A stretch of 64,000 bases of DNA from Prevotella sp. GTDB lineage: Bacteria > Bacteroidota > Bacteroidia > Bacteroidales > Bacteroidaceae. A program made the position numbers and the translations under genes. Location of the stretch: positions 19,974 through 83,973 of the forward strand of contig JAFZSL010000077.1 of the NCBI GenBank assembly GCA_017619375.1. Direction: 5' to 3'. Of the stretch, positions 17,028 through 26,487 are shown piece by piece. The notes under the pieces are model-generated. The model did no database searches. It had not been told where the DNA came from and was given only the letters and a program-made list of their open reading frames with translations. Every line of letters begins with the position of its first letter. Position 1 is the stretch's first letter.

Positions 17028-19484
17028 TTATCTATCTGATTCTTCGTTTTCTTGTATTGTATTCTCAACCTGTTTAAGTCCTTGAATCATGTTAATTATA
17101 TTATCATATTCATGTTCTTGATTGCAATACTTGAATTTCCATTTATCATTATTCCTTATGATACTGATATTATTATTGTCGTACTGAATACTACATTCTA
17201 TAGATTTTTTACCATCAGTATATGACCATGTTTTAAACTCCCATTTATCATCATCATTACTCTCGTGTAATTTTTCATATATGTATCGCAAATAAAGTTC
17301 AGAAATTTTATTTTTTTTGTTGAACAAACTGTTCCGACCACCTTTGGAGAGATAATATTGTGTTCTGCTATTACCTTGCGGATCTGCTTTGTAAGTGACT
17401 TTATATAGGATAGTTCCTGTGCAATAATCAATTAGTTGAGGACAGTCAACAAGTAGTTGTTTCCATTCATCTATGTTGGATGAAGTTTGCACCTCTGTGC
17501 TTGGATTCATATTGTTATCACAAATTATTTGTTTGCAAGCTTCTTGGCAGTTTTCAAGACCGTTTTTGCGGGCTGGCTGCTTATCATATTCATTGGGGTC
17601 ATCGTTCAGTAAACGATGCCAACCAAAGTCACGATTCTCTTTGCCCTTATTGAAAAATGAGAATTGCTCAACTTTTTCAATATTGAATTCTTCTTTTTTC
17701 TGTTTCGACAATCCCATATCTTCTAATTGCAAGGGGTATGAAGAATTTTTGTTATTTAGCAATAATCGCTCTAATTGATGATTTTTGGCAGGCAGCAGCT
17801 TAATAGCACTTTCTGCATATTTTTTGAATAATTCTAAATCATAGGAGTCAGCAGTCTTTTCACAGTATTTTAGCAAGAAAAGAATGCGTCCAATAAGACA
17901 ATCATTATCCTCATATTTAGCAATAGCTTCAGGCCATTCCTTTGTATTCGACAGATTATATTTTATTCTCTCTTCCTTGAATTGCATGTTGAAGTATTGA
18001 GGCAAACTTTGGGTATCGGCCAGTTCTTTGTCAAGTCCGAAATTCTGTTTGTCCTTTAGCTCATATATTTTTTTGACACCTCCTCTCATTTCATTTTTAC
18101 TGTTGATGATGGAGTTGCAAATAAGATTGCGGCAGAGGCGGAGCCATTGGTGTTTCCTTTCATCATTATCAATAGAGTCAGTAAGAATTACCGAGAGCAA
18201 TAGCAACTGTGTTTCGTAATCTGGTTTATCTTTAGTGATGAATTTATTCCATGTTTGAGTGAGACCTATAGGTTTGACAAAATCGTCATTCCATTTATTC
18301 TCATTTTCATTCCAAAGTTTACCCATTGCTATAAATGCACCAACAATTATTTTCGCAGCATCATTGTTAAGTATATTATTTGCTGTTAAATATGCATAGT
18401 TTTGTTCTTCATCAGGTATGAAATCTTTTCTATTTGCATTAACCAGTAAACTGCCAAAAATCTTATCATCGAAGACAATCTTGCCATTACAGTTCGTTTT
18501 TGTATCATTGTTATCACTATAATTTGCATAGTTGAAACTCAATATCATTCGCACAAAACGCATCATCTCAGTATCAACAGAAGCAGGAGTCTCATCTCTT
18601 CCTTTTTTATCTTCTTTCTTTTCTTCTTCTTCGAGTATTGCTATTAATGGAAACCAGAACATATTCGTCCATGTAGTGTCAATATCTTTTTTAAATGATT
18701 TCTTGACATCACCTTCAAGAATATCTTCCTCAAAACTTGCCTTAAAGTTTTCGAAAGTAGTCAGAGCTAGTCCACGAGCATTCATCTTCACATAGAGATC
18801 GTCGCCTAAAGTAAAGTTCTCCTCAAAGACCAATACGTAGAAGCGCAAATGCCCATCATCTTTTGCCATTTTATCAAAATAACAACTTATACTGTTATCA
18901 TTCCTAAACTCATCATCCATTGCGTCAAGCATGGTCAGCATACCTTCCACCGTCGGGTCTTCAATCCACATAGAGAGGAACCAGTTCTGATTTTTTATAT
19001 TCCAACTGATGCTCTTACCCTCTATAAAAGAGTTTGGTGTGTTCAATATGAGTTTTTTACAGAATTCTTTCGCGGAATCTCTTGTTTCATATAGGAATTT
19101 CACTTCATCTTTATTGACTTCATCATTATTGTTTTCTGACAAATGACTTAGGAAAGTTTCGTAATTATTACTTTTATATGCAAGAAACCAATACAATAGA
19201 AACAGTGTTGTGAGTCTCTGCTGGCCATCTAAAGGACTGAAGTAAATTTTATTGCCGTCTTTCTTTTGTACTCCATATACAAAATCAAGATTTATCCGAG
19301 GACAGTCCTCCTTAAGTGCTTCATGAAGGTTCTTCAAAAATGATTCTCGGACTTGCTTAGCCTTGAATGTTTTCCTTCCCTGAGCATAATCACGCTGAAT
19401 GCGGGGAAACCGAAGATGATATTCATCAACTAATTTCCAAAAATTATACACAACGGCAGTATTTATTTTCGATTGTTTTCCCAT
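17028..19484 (-). CDS. DUF262 (ParB/GmrS-like) protein, partner of the upstream nuclease
   Basis: An 818-residue protein with the DUF262 core: FPRIQRDYAQGR (26-37) and PLDGQQRLTTL (85-95), the nucleotide-binding motifs of the GmrSD/RloF group. The remaining long region is helical and charged, and no HNH or DUF1524 motif is visible, so it is probably the NTPase or recognition half. The start is placed at 19484 (MGKQSK), 4 bp after the upstream stop, instead of a further in-frame codon that would overlap it. In known GmrSD enzymes DUF262 couples NTP use to cleavage of modified DNA. A similar role here is inference. Confidence 0.8.
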   Translation of the reverse strand: MGKQSKINTAVVYNFWKLVDEYHLRFPRIQRDYAQGRKTFKAKQVRESFLKNLHEALKEDCPRINLDFVYGVQKKDGNKIYFSPLDGQQRLTTLFLLYWFLAYKSNNYETFLSHLSENNNDEVNKDEVKFLYETRDSAKEFCKKLILNTPNSFIEGKSISWNIKNQNWFLSMWIEDPTVEGMLTMLDAMDDEFRNDNSISCYFDKMAKDDGHLRFYVLVFEENFTLGDDLYVKMNARGLALTTFENFKASFEEDILEGDVKKSFKKDIDTTWTNMFWFPLIAILEEEEKKEDKKGRDETPASVDTEMMRFVRMILSFNYANYSDNNDTKTNCNGKIVFDDKIFGSLLVNANRKDFIPDEEQNYAYLTANNILNNDAAKIIVGAFIAMGKLWNENENKWNDDFVKPIGLTQTWNKFITKDKPDYETQLLLLSVILTDSIDNDERKHQWLRLCRNLICNSIINSKNEMRGGVKKIYELKDKQNFGLDKELADTQSLPQYFNMQFKEERIKYNLSNTKEWPEAIAKYEDNDCLIGRILFLLKYCEKTADSYDLELFKKYAESAIKLLPAKNHQLERLLLNNKNSSYPLQLEDMGLSKQKKEEFNIEKVEQFSFFNKGKENRDFGWHRLLNDDPNEYDKQPARKNGLENCQEACKQIICDNNMNPSTEVQTSSNIDEWKQLLVDCPQLIDYCTGTILYKVTYKADPQGNSRTQYYLSKGGRNSLFNKKNKISELYLRYIYEKLHESNDDDKWEFKTWSYTDGKKSIECSIQYDNNNISIIRNNDKWKFKYCNQEHEYDNIINMIQGLKQVENTIQENEESDR

Positions 19485-19488
19485 TTTC

Positions 19489-21792
19489 TTATTTCTTGTT
19501 GTTTTGTTCCTGTTTATAATCTGCATATGTACCTTCAATTTTCTCAAAAGTATCTAATGCCTCTTTTATCGCAATGGTGTAGGCTTCTGCATCAGATTCG
19601 TCCCACACATACAACTGATCAAATCTTCTGCTGTATGTTTTCTGGAATACCCGTTGCGTGCAAGGAGGTACAAAATACCCATTCTCTAGTTCATTTTGGA
19701 TGGTTATACGCTTCACAGGGAATATGGCATTGCCATAACCTCGATTGATGCTCATGTTTAGTAAAGTAAGATTTCCAATTTTATCCTTATTTTCATCTTT
19801 GTTTCTTGCATCGCTATTATCTTTTTCGCCTCCGAAACTATTTACGAAAAATCCTAAATTGTTCACAAGTGTCTGGATTTCTTCAATAATAGATTTATCG
19901 TTTTGATTGTTAACAATGAAATCTTTCAATTTTTCGCAGAGTTCTCTTTTGTTATCTGATTCTTTGTCAGTATCATTTGGGGTCTCCCTTTTCTCGGTAG
20001 AACTTGTTTCATTGACTTTGGGGAACACCTTATCAAGAGCCGCTTCTATCTTTTTTTTATCATTCTCTTTGAAATCTATTAATTTTTTGCCTTCAAATGT
20101 GGATCCATTTTTTTTCTCGATTACACCTTGTTTAACGAAGTCTTCTTCCTTTATACCGGTGAAATATTGAAGGACAGCAAGCGCCCACAGTTTAGCCTCG
20201 TTGAGATCTTTCCTTAAGGCATTGAAATCTGTTTGAGAAGCAATATGTTCAATGTCCCATCTTTCATCTTTATATCTGTTAAAGGGGAAACGTTCTTCTC
20301 CTTCTTGCATCAGTATGGTATGAATGTTAAAGAACAAGAGTATTCTACGGATGACCTCGTTGTCCTGCCCATAGTGTAAGTTGTCAATGTCAATAGCATT
20401 ATAGCTATCAATATTGCCCTTATTATTATCAACCTTTGTTGTCAGTGACTGTTGGATAAGCTCTTTAATCTTCTTGCGTAATTGATCCTTGCTCCATTTT
20501 TCACTATCACTATATAAACCATTGATTAGATATGATATAATGGTTTTTTTAGCACTTTTCTCATCATGCTTAGGTTTTACCTCTATCCAGGGTGTTGTTG
20601 CTACGAGATATCCTATTAAATGATAGTATTCCTTATCTCTATACCAATCTTTAATGGTTGCCATATAATTGACTACCTTAGTCCAGAAATCTTGAATCGT
20701 CTTGATTGGAGAAGTATTCTCATCTCTTATACTATCATATAGTTTATTAAAGGCTTGCATCTTGTCTTCTCCCTTATCAACCTGCTCTATTAAGTTGAAG
20801 ATATATTCTAGACGTGTTTCATATACGAAATTGGTTTCCTTGTTGTAGATGAAGTTCCAAAGTTCCTCATCATGAAGATCACGCTCAAAAACATCCCATT
20901 CACGTGATATTTTGTCGTATTCAATTTGCGCTTCTTTGGAATCTTTTATTAGATTCTGTATGGCATATAAAAGGCGTTGATCCTCTTCAATAATCATGGG
21001 GTCTGTTTTTGAAGGAACCTGTTGGTAGTTGCTCTTCTGAAGAATAAGACCCTTGATTAATTCACCACATGTTAGTGGGATTTTTCCGCTATTGAGATTG
21101 GTGAATGTTTTTATGTCTTTATTATAAGTGTCTTCATCTGTGGACCGGGAAATTTCAGACCAAATAATCTTGGTGTTATTGAGCAGAATCTTGTAAATTG
21201 TAGAGGCTTTAACATCTTTACTTATTGTTGATCTTATGGAAGACTTGATTCTATTATCAAATGTGGAAAAAACTTCATTAATGTGAAAATGATTTAGACT
21301 AATTCTTGAGAATTCTTGCTTTTGTTTCGATTTCTCCTTACTTTTAATAGTCTCTTTAAACATCTTTTGCCAATCCCTAAATGTCTCATATCGAATATCA
21401 AAAGATGGTTCATCAATGTCGTCTGTTTTCAATTTATTTTTAAAACATGCGTATAACAGCAACCAAATGGTAGTCAAACGTTGCTGACCATCAATCACAT
21501 CATAGATAATTTGAGAGCCATCATTTTTCTCAAAAGAACGACATAGGGATATTGGTTGGAGATAGTATGCAGAGACATTTTTGATTTCTTCGTTGTAATT
21601 GCCACGATCGCCTATTAGTTTCTGCTGCTTACCATAAGAAATTAGGTCGTTTAACAGTTGGTTGGCCTGAATTTTAGTCCATTTATATCCTCTTTGATAA
21701 CCAGGTATTCTGAAAGATATTTTATCTTTAATTTTTTTTAGAAGCTCATCGATTGTCAAAACTTCAATTGGGGTGTTGCTTGACGTATTCAT
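19489..21792 (-). CDS. DUF262/DUF1524 HNH nuclease (GmrSD-like)
   Basis: A 767-residue protein with a DUF262 N-terminus (IPGYQRGYKW at 29-38; VIDGQQRLTT at 99-108) and a C-terminal DUF1524 HNH nuclease (DIEHIASQ at 513-520; GNLTLL at 673-678; SINRGYGN and FPVKR just after). All family catalytic positions are present. GmrSD-type enzymes of this build restrict phage DNA with modified cytosines; this one is paired with a second DUF262 protein 4 bp downstream rather than being single. It lies 5 kb from two C5-methyltransferases, so its specificity must tolerate the host m5C pattern (inference). A -7 box TATATTTG lies at 21828-21835. Confidence 0.85.
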   Translation of the reverse strand: MNTSSNTPIEVLTIDELLKKIKDKISFRIPGYQRGYKWTKIQANQLLNDLISYGKQQKLIGDRGNYNEEIKNVSAYYLQPISLCRSFEKNDGSQIIYDVIDGQQRLTTIWLLLYACFKNKLKTDDIDEPSFDIRYETFRDWQKMFKETIKSKEKSKQKQEFSRISLNHFHINEVFSTFDNRIKSSIRSTISKDVKASTIYKILLNNTKIIWSEISRSTDEDTYNKDIKTFTNLNSGKIPLTCGELIKGLILQKSNYQQVPSKTDPMIIEEDQRLLYAIQNLIKDSKEAQIEYDKISREWDVFERDLHDEELWNFIYNKETNFVYETRLEYIFNLIEQVDKGEDKMQAFNKLYDSIRDENTSPIKTIQDFWTKVVNYMATIKDWYRDKEYYHLIGYLVATTPWIEVKPKHDEKSAKKTIISYLINGLYSDSEKWSKDQLRKKIKELIQQSLTTKVDNNKGNIDSYNAIDIDNLHYGQDNEVIRRILLFFNIHTILMQEGEERFPFNRYKDERWDIEHIASQTDFNALRKDLNEAKLWALAVLQYFTGIKEEDFVKQGVIEKKNGSTFEGKKLIDFKENDKKKIEAALDKVFPKVNETSSTEKRETPNDTDKESDNKRELCEKLKDFIVNNQNDKSIIEEIQTLVNNLGFFVNSFGGEKDNSDARNKDENKDKIGNLTLLNMSINRGYGNAIFPVKRITIQNELENGYFVPPCTQRVFQKTYSRRFDQLYVWDESDAEAYTIAIKEALDTFEKIEGTYADYKQEQNNKK

Positions 21793-22177
21793 TCTGTTGC
21801 AGTTCTTTTATTTTTTGCAAATATAATCATTATTTCGGAAATTTCCTAATATCTCTTATTATTTGATTGACATATAGATTCATTCTGCTTAAATGAAAGA
21901 TTGACAAGCCACAACTTAATGTCATTTCGGATGGTTAATTAACCCAAACTAATCTTAAACCATATTTAATACAACGGCTTCACTACTTTTAAAAACCACG
22001 CTTTAAGGAGACTGAAAATCACCCAAAATGCCCATCGGAAAAAATTGTACCGTTAAAAATTCAGCCATTTTGCTCCACCATTGATTATCAATTACTTACA
22101 AAGATAAATAGGGCTTCCATATGAATAGGGATTACTTCCTAACTAAAGAGACGATACACCGAATATAAGTCGAACCT
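21793..22177. other. AT-rich intergenic region
   Basis: Apart from the -7 box of the DUF262 operon (21828-21835), I see no gene, RNA or clear repeat here. It separates the DUF262 pair from the ATPase remnant. Confidence 0.5.
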
Positions 22178-22860
22178 GAAACTCGGCCAAAACGAAAGAA
22201 TTTATCATATTTTGGCGGGATTATCGAAACAGTTCATCTAATGTAACGATGTCATTGATATGTGAGCGATGCTTGGAATCGCTAACCCCGAACGTCGTGA
22301 CGTATACCACATATATGGAGTGAGTCGGCTTGTGAATCTTGGAATTCCGAAGTGCAGATATTCTGTCGGTAATGTCCTCGGCGTCAGAGTCTTTGAGTAT
22401 ATATTTTCCCTCAGAGAATTTCATCTCGCAGATGTAGTCGGCTCTTTCTGCCGTAGCCGGGATAAGCAGATCGACCTGCACACCTTCTTTTTCCGGCGTT
22501 TTACCATACCAGCAGTAAGGCGTTGCATACTCCTTGATTCTAAGAGCATCCACAAGCTGTGGCATGTGTTCAATGACCAGCAGTTCAATAGTGTTCCCAG
22601 CCCAAGTGTAAAAGGGCTTACTTCTCTGCACTGTGCGCCAGGAAGTGAAATTGGTATCTTCCACAAAACGCAGGTAGAAAAGGGTGAAAAAGTCTGTAAG
22701 TTGATAGACGGTCTCTTTACGGGGGCCGCCATAGCGAGAGTAACTGCGGATAACGCCGGAATCCATCAGATTCTCGAGAACGTCCGAGAAGGAACCATCT
22801 ATATATTCTTAGAAATTCAGCCAAAATCAACAACATTTATTCGTTTTGGCTGAATTTCTA
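22178..22860. repeat. inverted repeats flanking the ATPase remnant
   Basis: A perfect hairpin of 17 bp (AGAAATTCAGCCAAAA and its complement, 22810-22826 and 22844-22860) lies at the break of the ATPase gene. A 19-bp copy, GAAACTCGGCCAAAACGAA (22178-22196), lies in inverse orientation at its other end, matching 22840-22858 at 17 of 19 bases. Confidence 0.65.
22221..22808 (-). pseudogene. C-terminal remnant of an AAA-type ATPase (DUF234/DUF4143-like end)
   Basis: The frame is open from a stop at 22809-22811 to 22221. The first ATG (22766) would give 181 residues, but the homologous reading starts before it (GSFSDVLENLMDSGVIRSYS). YGGPRKETVYQLTDFFTLFY and VQVDLLIPATAERADYICEM are typical of the C-terminal PDDEXK-like part of Bacteroidales AAA ATPases with about 370-480 residues. 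The P-loop half is absent. The break falls at a long inverted repeat (22810-22860), so the gene was probably cut by a rearrangement there. Confidence 0.7.
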
Positions 22861-22916
22861 TAATTCTTATATTGTATGTAATATTGTACAAAACTCTGCG
22901 AAATGTCACTCCGATT

Positions 22917-23867
22917 TTATACTTCCTTTTCCAGAGCCTTCCGTTTCTCTTCTTCCTGTCTCATTTTGTCCTTTTTCGACAGCGTAGAATTGAGTTCCAT
23001 ACCTTTTACGGCTGCAGAAGCATAGGAGCCAAGACTGTTATTGCCCACCAAATGGAGCAAGGTGCCTGCAAGCTGGTTCATCTTAAAGTAGTCAGGATAA
23101 ACATCGGCAAAGTCATCGCAAACCTTATCGGCAATGCCAAAGAGTGTGGCATAGACGAGATACTCGCTCCATAAAGGTAATTCCCTGATCTGCCTGTCGG
23201 CAATCAATGAGAAATCCTCGAGGAAATGCTTCAAGCCGAATACCTGACGGGCCACCTCATAGTTGCGTGCCATCTTCTTCTCCTCATCGCTAAGCGTTTG
23301 TAACTCCTTGACGAAGGGTTCAAAGTAATCGCCACGGGCACGCATGTACTGCTGTAATTCGCGCGGTTGCAACACACCGTCGAGTCCTGCGGCGCCTTTC
23401 ATTAGGCAGTAGAATTTCCACTCCAGGCTTTGCTGTTCGCTCTCACTTGCATTCCATTCGGCCACGGTGAGCACGGTGTGTGACTCAGAGCCGTAAATGG
23501 TAGGCCGGTTTTCTATGAGGATAGCCTTCTTATTGAACAAGCGCAGGAAAAGAGCACCAAATAGCCCGCTGTAGTTTGTGAGGAGTTCAGGCGAGAAGGC
23601 ATTAGTGACTGTTGCCGCCACTTTCATGTTGCCTTTAGCGGGTGGATCTCGGAAATAGCAGCCATCCTTTGTGAGCCGCTTTTTCAGCATCCAGCGGCGC
23701 AGGGGCTGCAGCGAAATCAGATACCAGACGATGCCGAGTGTCTTACGCCACATACCTACAAACACAATGACAATAATCACCGGAACCAGTATGATAGCCC
23801 AAAGTAAGAGCCCCATCTCTACCCATTCGGGCAATGAGGGTATAATAGCAAGGATAGGATTTACCAT
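22917..23867 (-). CDS. membrane protein resembling the C-terminal region of DUF2207 proteins
   Basis: A 316-residue protein with an N-terminal membrane helix (about 15-40), a second hydrophobic stretch and a soluble domain. The segment LPLWSEYLVYATLFGIADKV (about 228-250) resembles the conserved block near the C-terminus of DUF2207 membrane proteins, but the large extracellular DUF2207 domain is missing. The upstream gene (23894-24982) is a paralogue with the same block (VWPEYVAFGYVFSMGDQVLK). Function is unknown. It ends in a charged, Lys/Glu-rich tail. The two genes lie 26 bp apart, so co-expression is likely. Confidence 0.6.
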   Translation of the reverse strand: MVNPILAIIPSLPEWVEMGLLLWAIILVPVIIVIVFVGMWRKTLGIVWYLISLQPLRRWMLKKRLTKDGCYFRDPPAKGNMKVAATVTNAFSPELLTNYSGLFGALFLRLFNKKAILIENRPTIYGSESHTVLTVAEWNASESEQQSLEWKFYCLMKGAAGLDGVLQPRELQQYMRARGDYFEPFVKELQTLSDEEKKMARNYEVARQVFGLKHFLEDFSLIADRQIRELPLWSEYLVYATLFGIADKVCDDFADVYPDYFKMNQLAGTLLHLVGNNSLGSYASAAVKGMELNSTLSKKDKMRQEEEKRKALEKEV

Positions 23868-23893
23868 CTTAGACTTGATAATTATATACTTAA

Positions 23894-24982
23894 TTAAATG
23901 TCGTAAAATTCGTCATGATGCCAAGCCAACGGCAGCAAACCCAAATAGAAGCTGGCCGTATCCTCAGCGTAAGGAGTACCATCGGCCGCTGCTTCCAGCA
24001 ACTCTCCGAGAGCCTTTCGATGGGGCTCACTACTGAGTATCAGACTCAGCGTACTGTTAGCATTGAGTTGTGACTGCACCTTAGATAGTTTCTTTAAAAC
24101 TTGATCTCCCATGCTGAACACATAGCCGAAAGCGACATACTCGGGCCACACGCGCCGCAGTTCCAAACGGTTCTCAACGTCGAACGATGCCTCTCCAAAC
24201 GAGTGGGGCAACCCTTTCAGGAAACGTTTCATGCCATAGATGTTGCACTTCTCCTTCTTATTGTAAGAGTGTATGCTGACACTCGTGTTCAGCAGGTCGG
24301 CAAAACGTATTTGGTTATCATAGTCGTAACCCCTGTCGGCCTTCTTGGCCCTCGATGGCTTGTAGCCCAACACGTTGCGCAGAGTCTTCGGGTAGACAAT
24401 CCCGTTATTCTTCGCTGCCGACTGTTCCAGGAAACGGTACAGAGTCCGCTCAAAAGCCTGGTCAATGCCGTCGCTTGGAGAGTCTTTCCACTCTTTAAGC
24501 CGAAACACGGGTGAAGATTGGTCGAACACCAACACCTCGCGCGCCACAAGCCGCCAAAGGCCAGCACGAACGACAGGAATCTTATTGCGGAAGATGGCCG
24601 GTGAGAGTCTGAAGAGCATGCCTTGCGTATCGGTGATGCTCCCATAGAGAGCCAGATAGGGATAAGGTTCTTGTGAAAACCCCACGTTAAGCCAGCGTCG
24701 TATTATCTTGCGCAAGGGCTTCAGCGTACAGATACTCCATATGATAATGGTAATGTTGACCAGCGACATCACCATCGTTATGGTTTTTGGGGAACCAATC
24801 ATGCCAGCGTAGAACAGACCGACAATCCACGCAAAGAATCCCAATTCAACGCACAACAGCATTGAGCCGTCAAATGTGTGATATTTCTGCCAGCCAAGAC
24901 AGAAGAACAACACGGCTAACACAAATCCTGTCACATATTTCTTGAAAACATATTTAAACATACTGAAAACTAAATTATCCAT
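23894..24982 (-). CDS. membrane protein paralogous to the downstream gene
   Basis: A 362-residue protein with three or four N-terminal membrane helices (about 10-115) and a soluble C-terminal domain. FLKGLPHSFGEAS and VWPEYVAFGYVFSMGDQVLK align with the downstream paralogue's equivalents. I cannot name the family with certainty; the closest pattern is the C-terminal region of DUF2207 proteins. No enzyme motif is visible. It belongs to a minus-strand set with the 174-residue membrane protein 42 bp upstream. Confidence 0.6.
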   Translation of the reverse strand: MDNLVFSMFKYVFKKYVTGFVLAVLFFCLGWQKYHTFDGSMLLCVELGFFAWIVGLFYAGMIGSPKTITMVMSLVNITIIIWSICTLKPLRKIIRRWLNVGFSQEPYPYLALYGSITDTQGMLFRLSPAIFRNKIPVVRAGLWRLVAREVLVFDQSSPVFRLKEWKDSPSDGIDQAFERTLYRFLEQSAAKNNGIVYPKTLRNVLGYKPSRAKKADRGYDYDNQIRFADLLNTSVSIHSYNKKEKCNIYGMKRFLKGLPHSFGEASFDVENRLELRRVWPEYVAFGYVFSMGDQVLKKLSKVQSQLNANSTLSLILSSEPHRKALGELLEAAADGTPYAEDTASFYLGLLPLAWHHDEFYDI

Positions 24983-25024
24983 GCCCTATTATCTGTGAAC
25001 AGAGACCGTTCCCCGTTCATTCGT

Positions 25025-25549
25025 TCATTTCGGTCGTTTTACGGTATTTTTCTTTTTAATGGATTTAATGACAAACTTGATGAGGAGAATAAGGGCAATT
25101 ATCAGTACGACAATGAGCCCCAAGGCAGTTGCAAGCAGATTGCCCCCTCCTGTATTGGCGACAAAGACCTCGTCGTTCTTGGAGTCATAGTACAGGGTTA
25201 TGCCCCTCTGCTTGTTGTAGTCGTTATAGATATATTCCGGGATTTCAAGTTTGTAGTTTTTCCCTTTGAACATTACATCCATATAGTATTCATAGTCGTC
25301 TTTCTCCACGTCATCATCAGCATACCCACTACGATTCTTCTTGCTCTTGGGCAGGTCGCTGTAAACCTTCGTGATGGTATAGCCGGTGATGGGCTTCTCT
25401 TGTCTTTCTATGGCCGTGTTGTGTACCCACTTTTTTACGGTGAAATAGCCATAAACTCCAAATCCTAATACCAAGGCGATGATGATGACAAATATCCACT
25501 TGGTCGACAAGTTGATACCCATGTCGTTTTGAGATTGTTTGTTCTTCAT
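25025..25549 (-). CDS. two-TM protein with an exposed domain (DUF3592-like)
   Basis: A 174-residue protein with a membrane helix at about 18-38, a middle domain of about 95 residues facing the other side (VYSDLPKSKKNRSGYADDD, YYMDVMFKGKNYKLEIP, RGITLYYDSKNDEVFV) and a second helix at about 137-162, followed by a Lys-rich tail. The topology and the ITLYYDSKNDEV strand are like DUF3592 proteins, of unknown role. First gene of the set with the two paralogous membrane proteins downstream. Confidence 0.6.
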   Translation of the reverse strand: MKNKQSQNDMGINLSTKWIFVIIIALVLGFGVYGYFTVKKWVHNTAIERQEKPITGYTITKVYSDLPKSKKNRSGYADDDVEKDDYEYYMDVMFKGKNYKLEIPEYIYNDYNKQRGITLYYDSKNDEVFVANTGGGNLLATALGLIVVLIIALILLIKFVIKSIKKKNTVKRPK

Positions 25550-25612
25550 AATGGAAATGATTTGATTTTTTGCAAATATGTGATTTTTCGTTGAAAAAAA
25601 TTTTTCAAAAAC

Positions 25613-25799
25613 TTACATAAATACCTCAAGAATACGTAAATAGGCGCTCAGCTGACTGAGATATGTCGGTTTGAAGCCTTCCCGCTTTATTTCGACACAA
25701 ACCCAAGCTACCAACTCACGATTGAAAAAGAGCAAATCTGGACCAGGCGGTTCCTTATGCAATTGCTCACTGATTTGCTTGATAGCCCCTTTTCCCCAT
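25613..25799 (-). pseudogene. remnant of a YhcG/DUF1016-type PDDEXK nuclease
   Basis: A short open stretch reads WGKGAIKQISEQLHKE, then LLFFNRELVAWVCVEIKREG and FKPTYLSQLSAYLRILE before a stop at 25613. The first part matches the N-terminal region and the second the catalytic C-terminal region (ExK, FKPEY) of YhcG nucleases, joined by an internal deletion. No start codon remains, so it is inactive. Confidence 0.65.
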
Positions 25800-25811
25800 T
25801 CTCACTTGCCG

Positions 25812-26348
25812 TCCATCCTAATAGTTTTCTGTTAACGAAATGTAGTCTCGCTCGTTGATGGTTACGACTGTAATCTGCGTATTTTTACGATTATCTTTGC
25901 CATATTATCATTTCTAATGTAGATACATAGATTATGTTGTTAGAAAACTTGCGATTGTCCTAAACATATTCGCATACTGTGAGCAAAGATACATCCTTTT
26001 TTTCAGTTTTCGAGCATTTACAAGGGAAATTTAGGCTTTCATATAAATTCCATATGAAGAGACGCATAACCTAAGAGGTCAACTATTCGTCAAGGCAATA
26101 ATCTACTGAATACATTATGATTGATATTTCCACGCGGTGAGTGGAGAATCAAAAGCAATCCATTGTGAACGCTGTGAGTTCACAATCTATTAGAACTGAT
26201 ATTAAGTAAAATGACTTAATCTTCAAACCTGAAGGACTGAAATCTAAAATATGCAAGAATACTGTAAAGAGGAATATTCTCCATCCACCCTTGATCAATG
26301 TATGGCTTCATGGAACAACGCAACCCTATTTTTTCAAATAGACAATTA
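25812..26348. other. gene-free AT-rich region
   Basis: No gene is recognised. It contains isolated -7-like boxes (TATCTTTG at 25892-25899, and on the minus strand at 25984-25991) without good -33 partners, and an imperfect copy (26157-26191) of the palindrome at 33594-33630. Confidence 0.45.
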
Positions 26349-26434
26349 TTTTGCCAATTATGTGAGGGAATAATTTGGAATTTTGCCAATTTTGTGAGGG
26401 AACAACTTGTTTTTTTGCCAATTTTGTGAGGGAA
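26349..26434. repeat. three 22-bp direct repeats at a 32-bp period
   Basis: TTTTGCCAATTTTGTGAGGG-AA at 26349-26370 (one mismatch), 26381-26402 and 26413-26434, with 10-bp spacers. Too short and too few for a CRISPR. It lies 54 bp beyond the 3' end of the radical SAM operon. It could be a protein-binding array or the leader of a lost gene. Confidence 0.7.
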
Positions 26435-26487
26435 TTTTCACATACATCATAAAGTTTTTAATCGATGCGGATGGAAGTTTGTAAAGA

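Noticed and set aside
16941-22090. the DUF262 pair as an integrated unit with att sites
   Set aside because: The flanks share only short GTACC and CCATTGATT words; no convincing direct repeats or integrase were found.
26349-26434. possible minimal CRISPR
   Set aside because: Three 22-bp repeats with 10-bp spacers are too short, and no cas gene is present.
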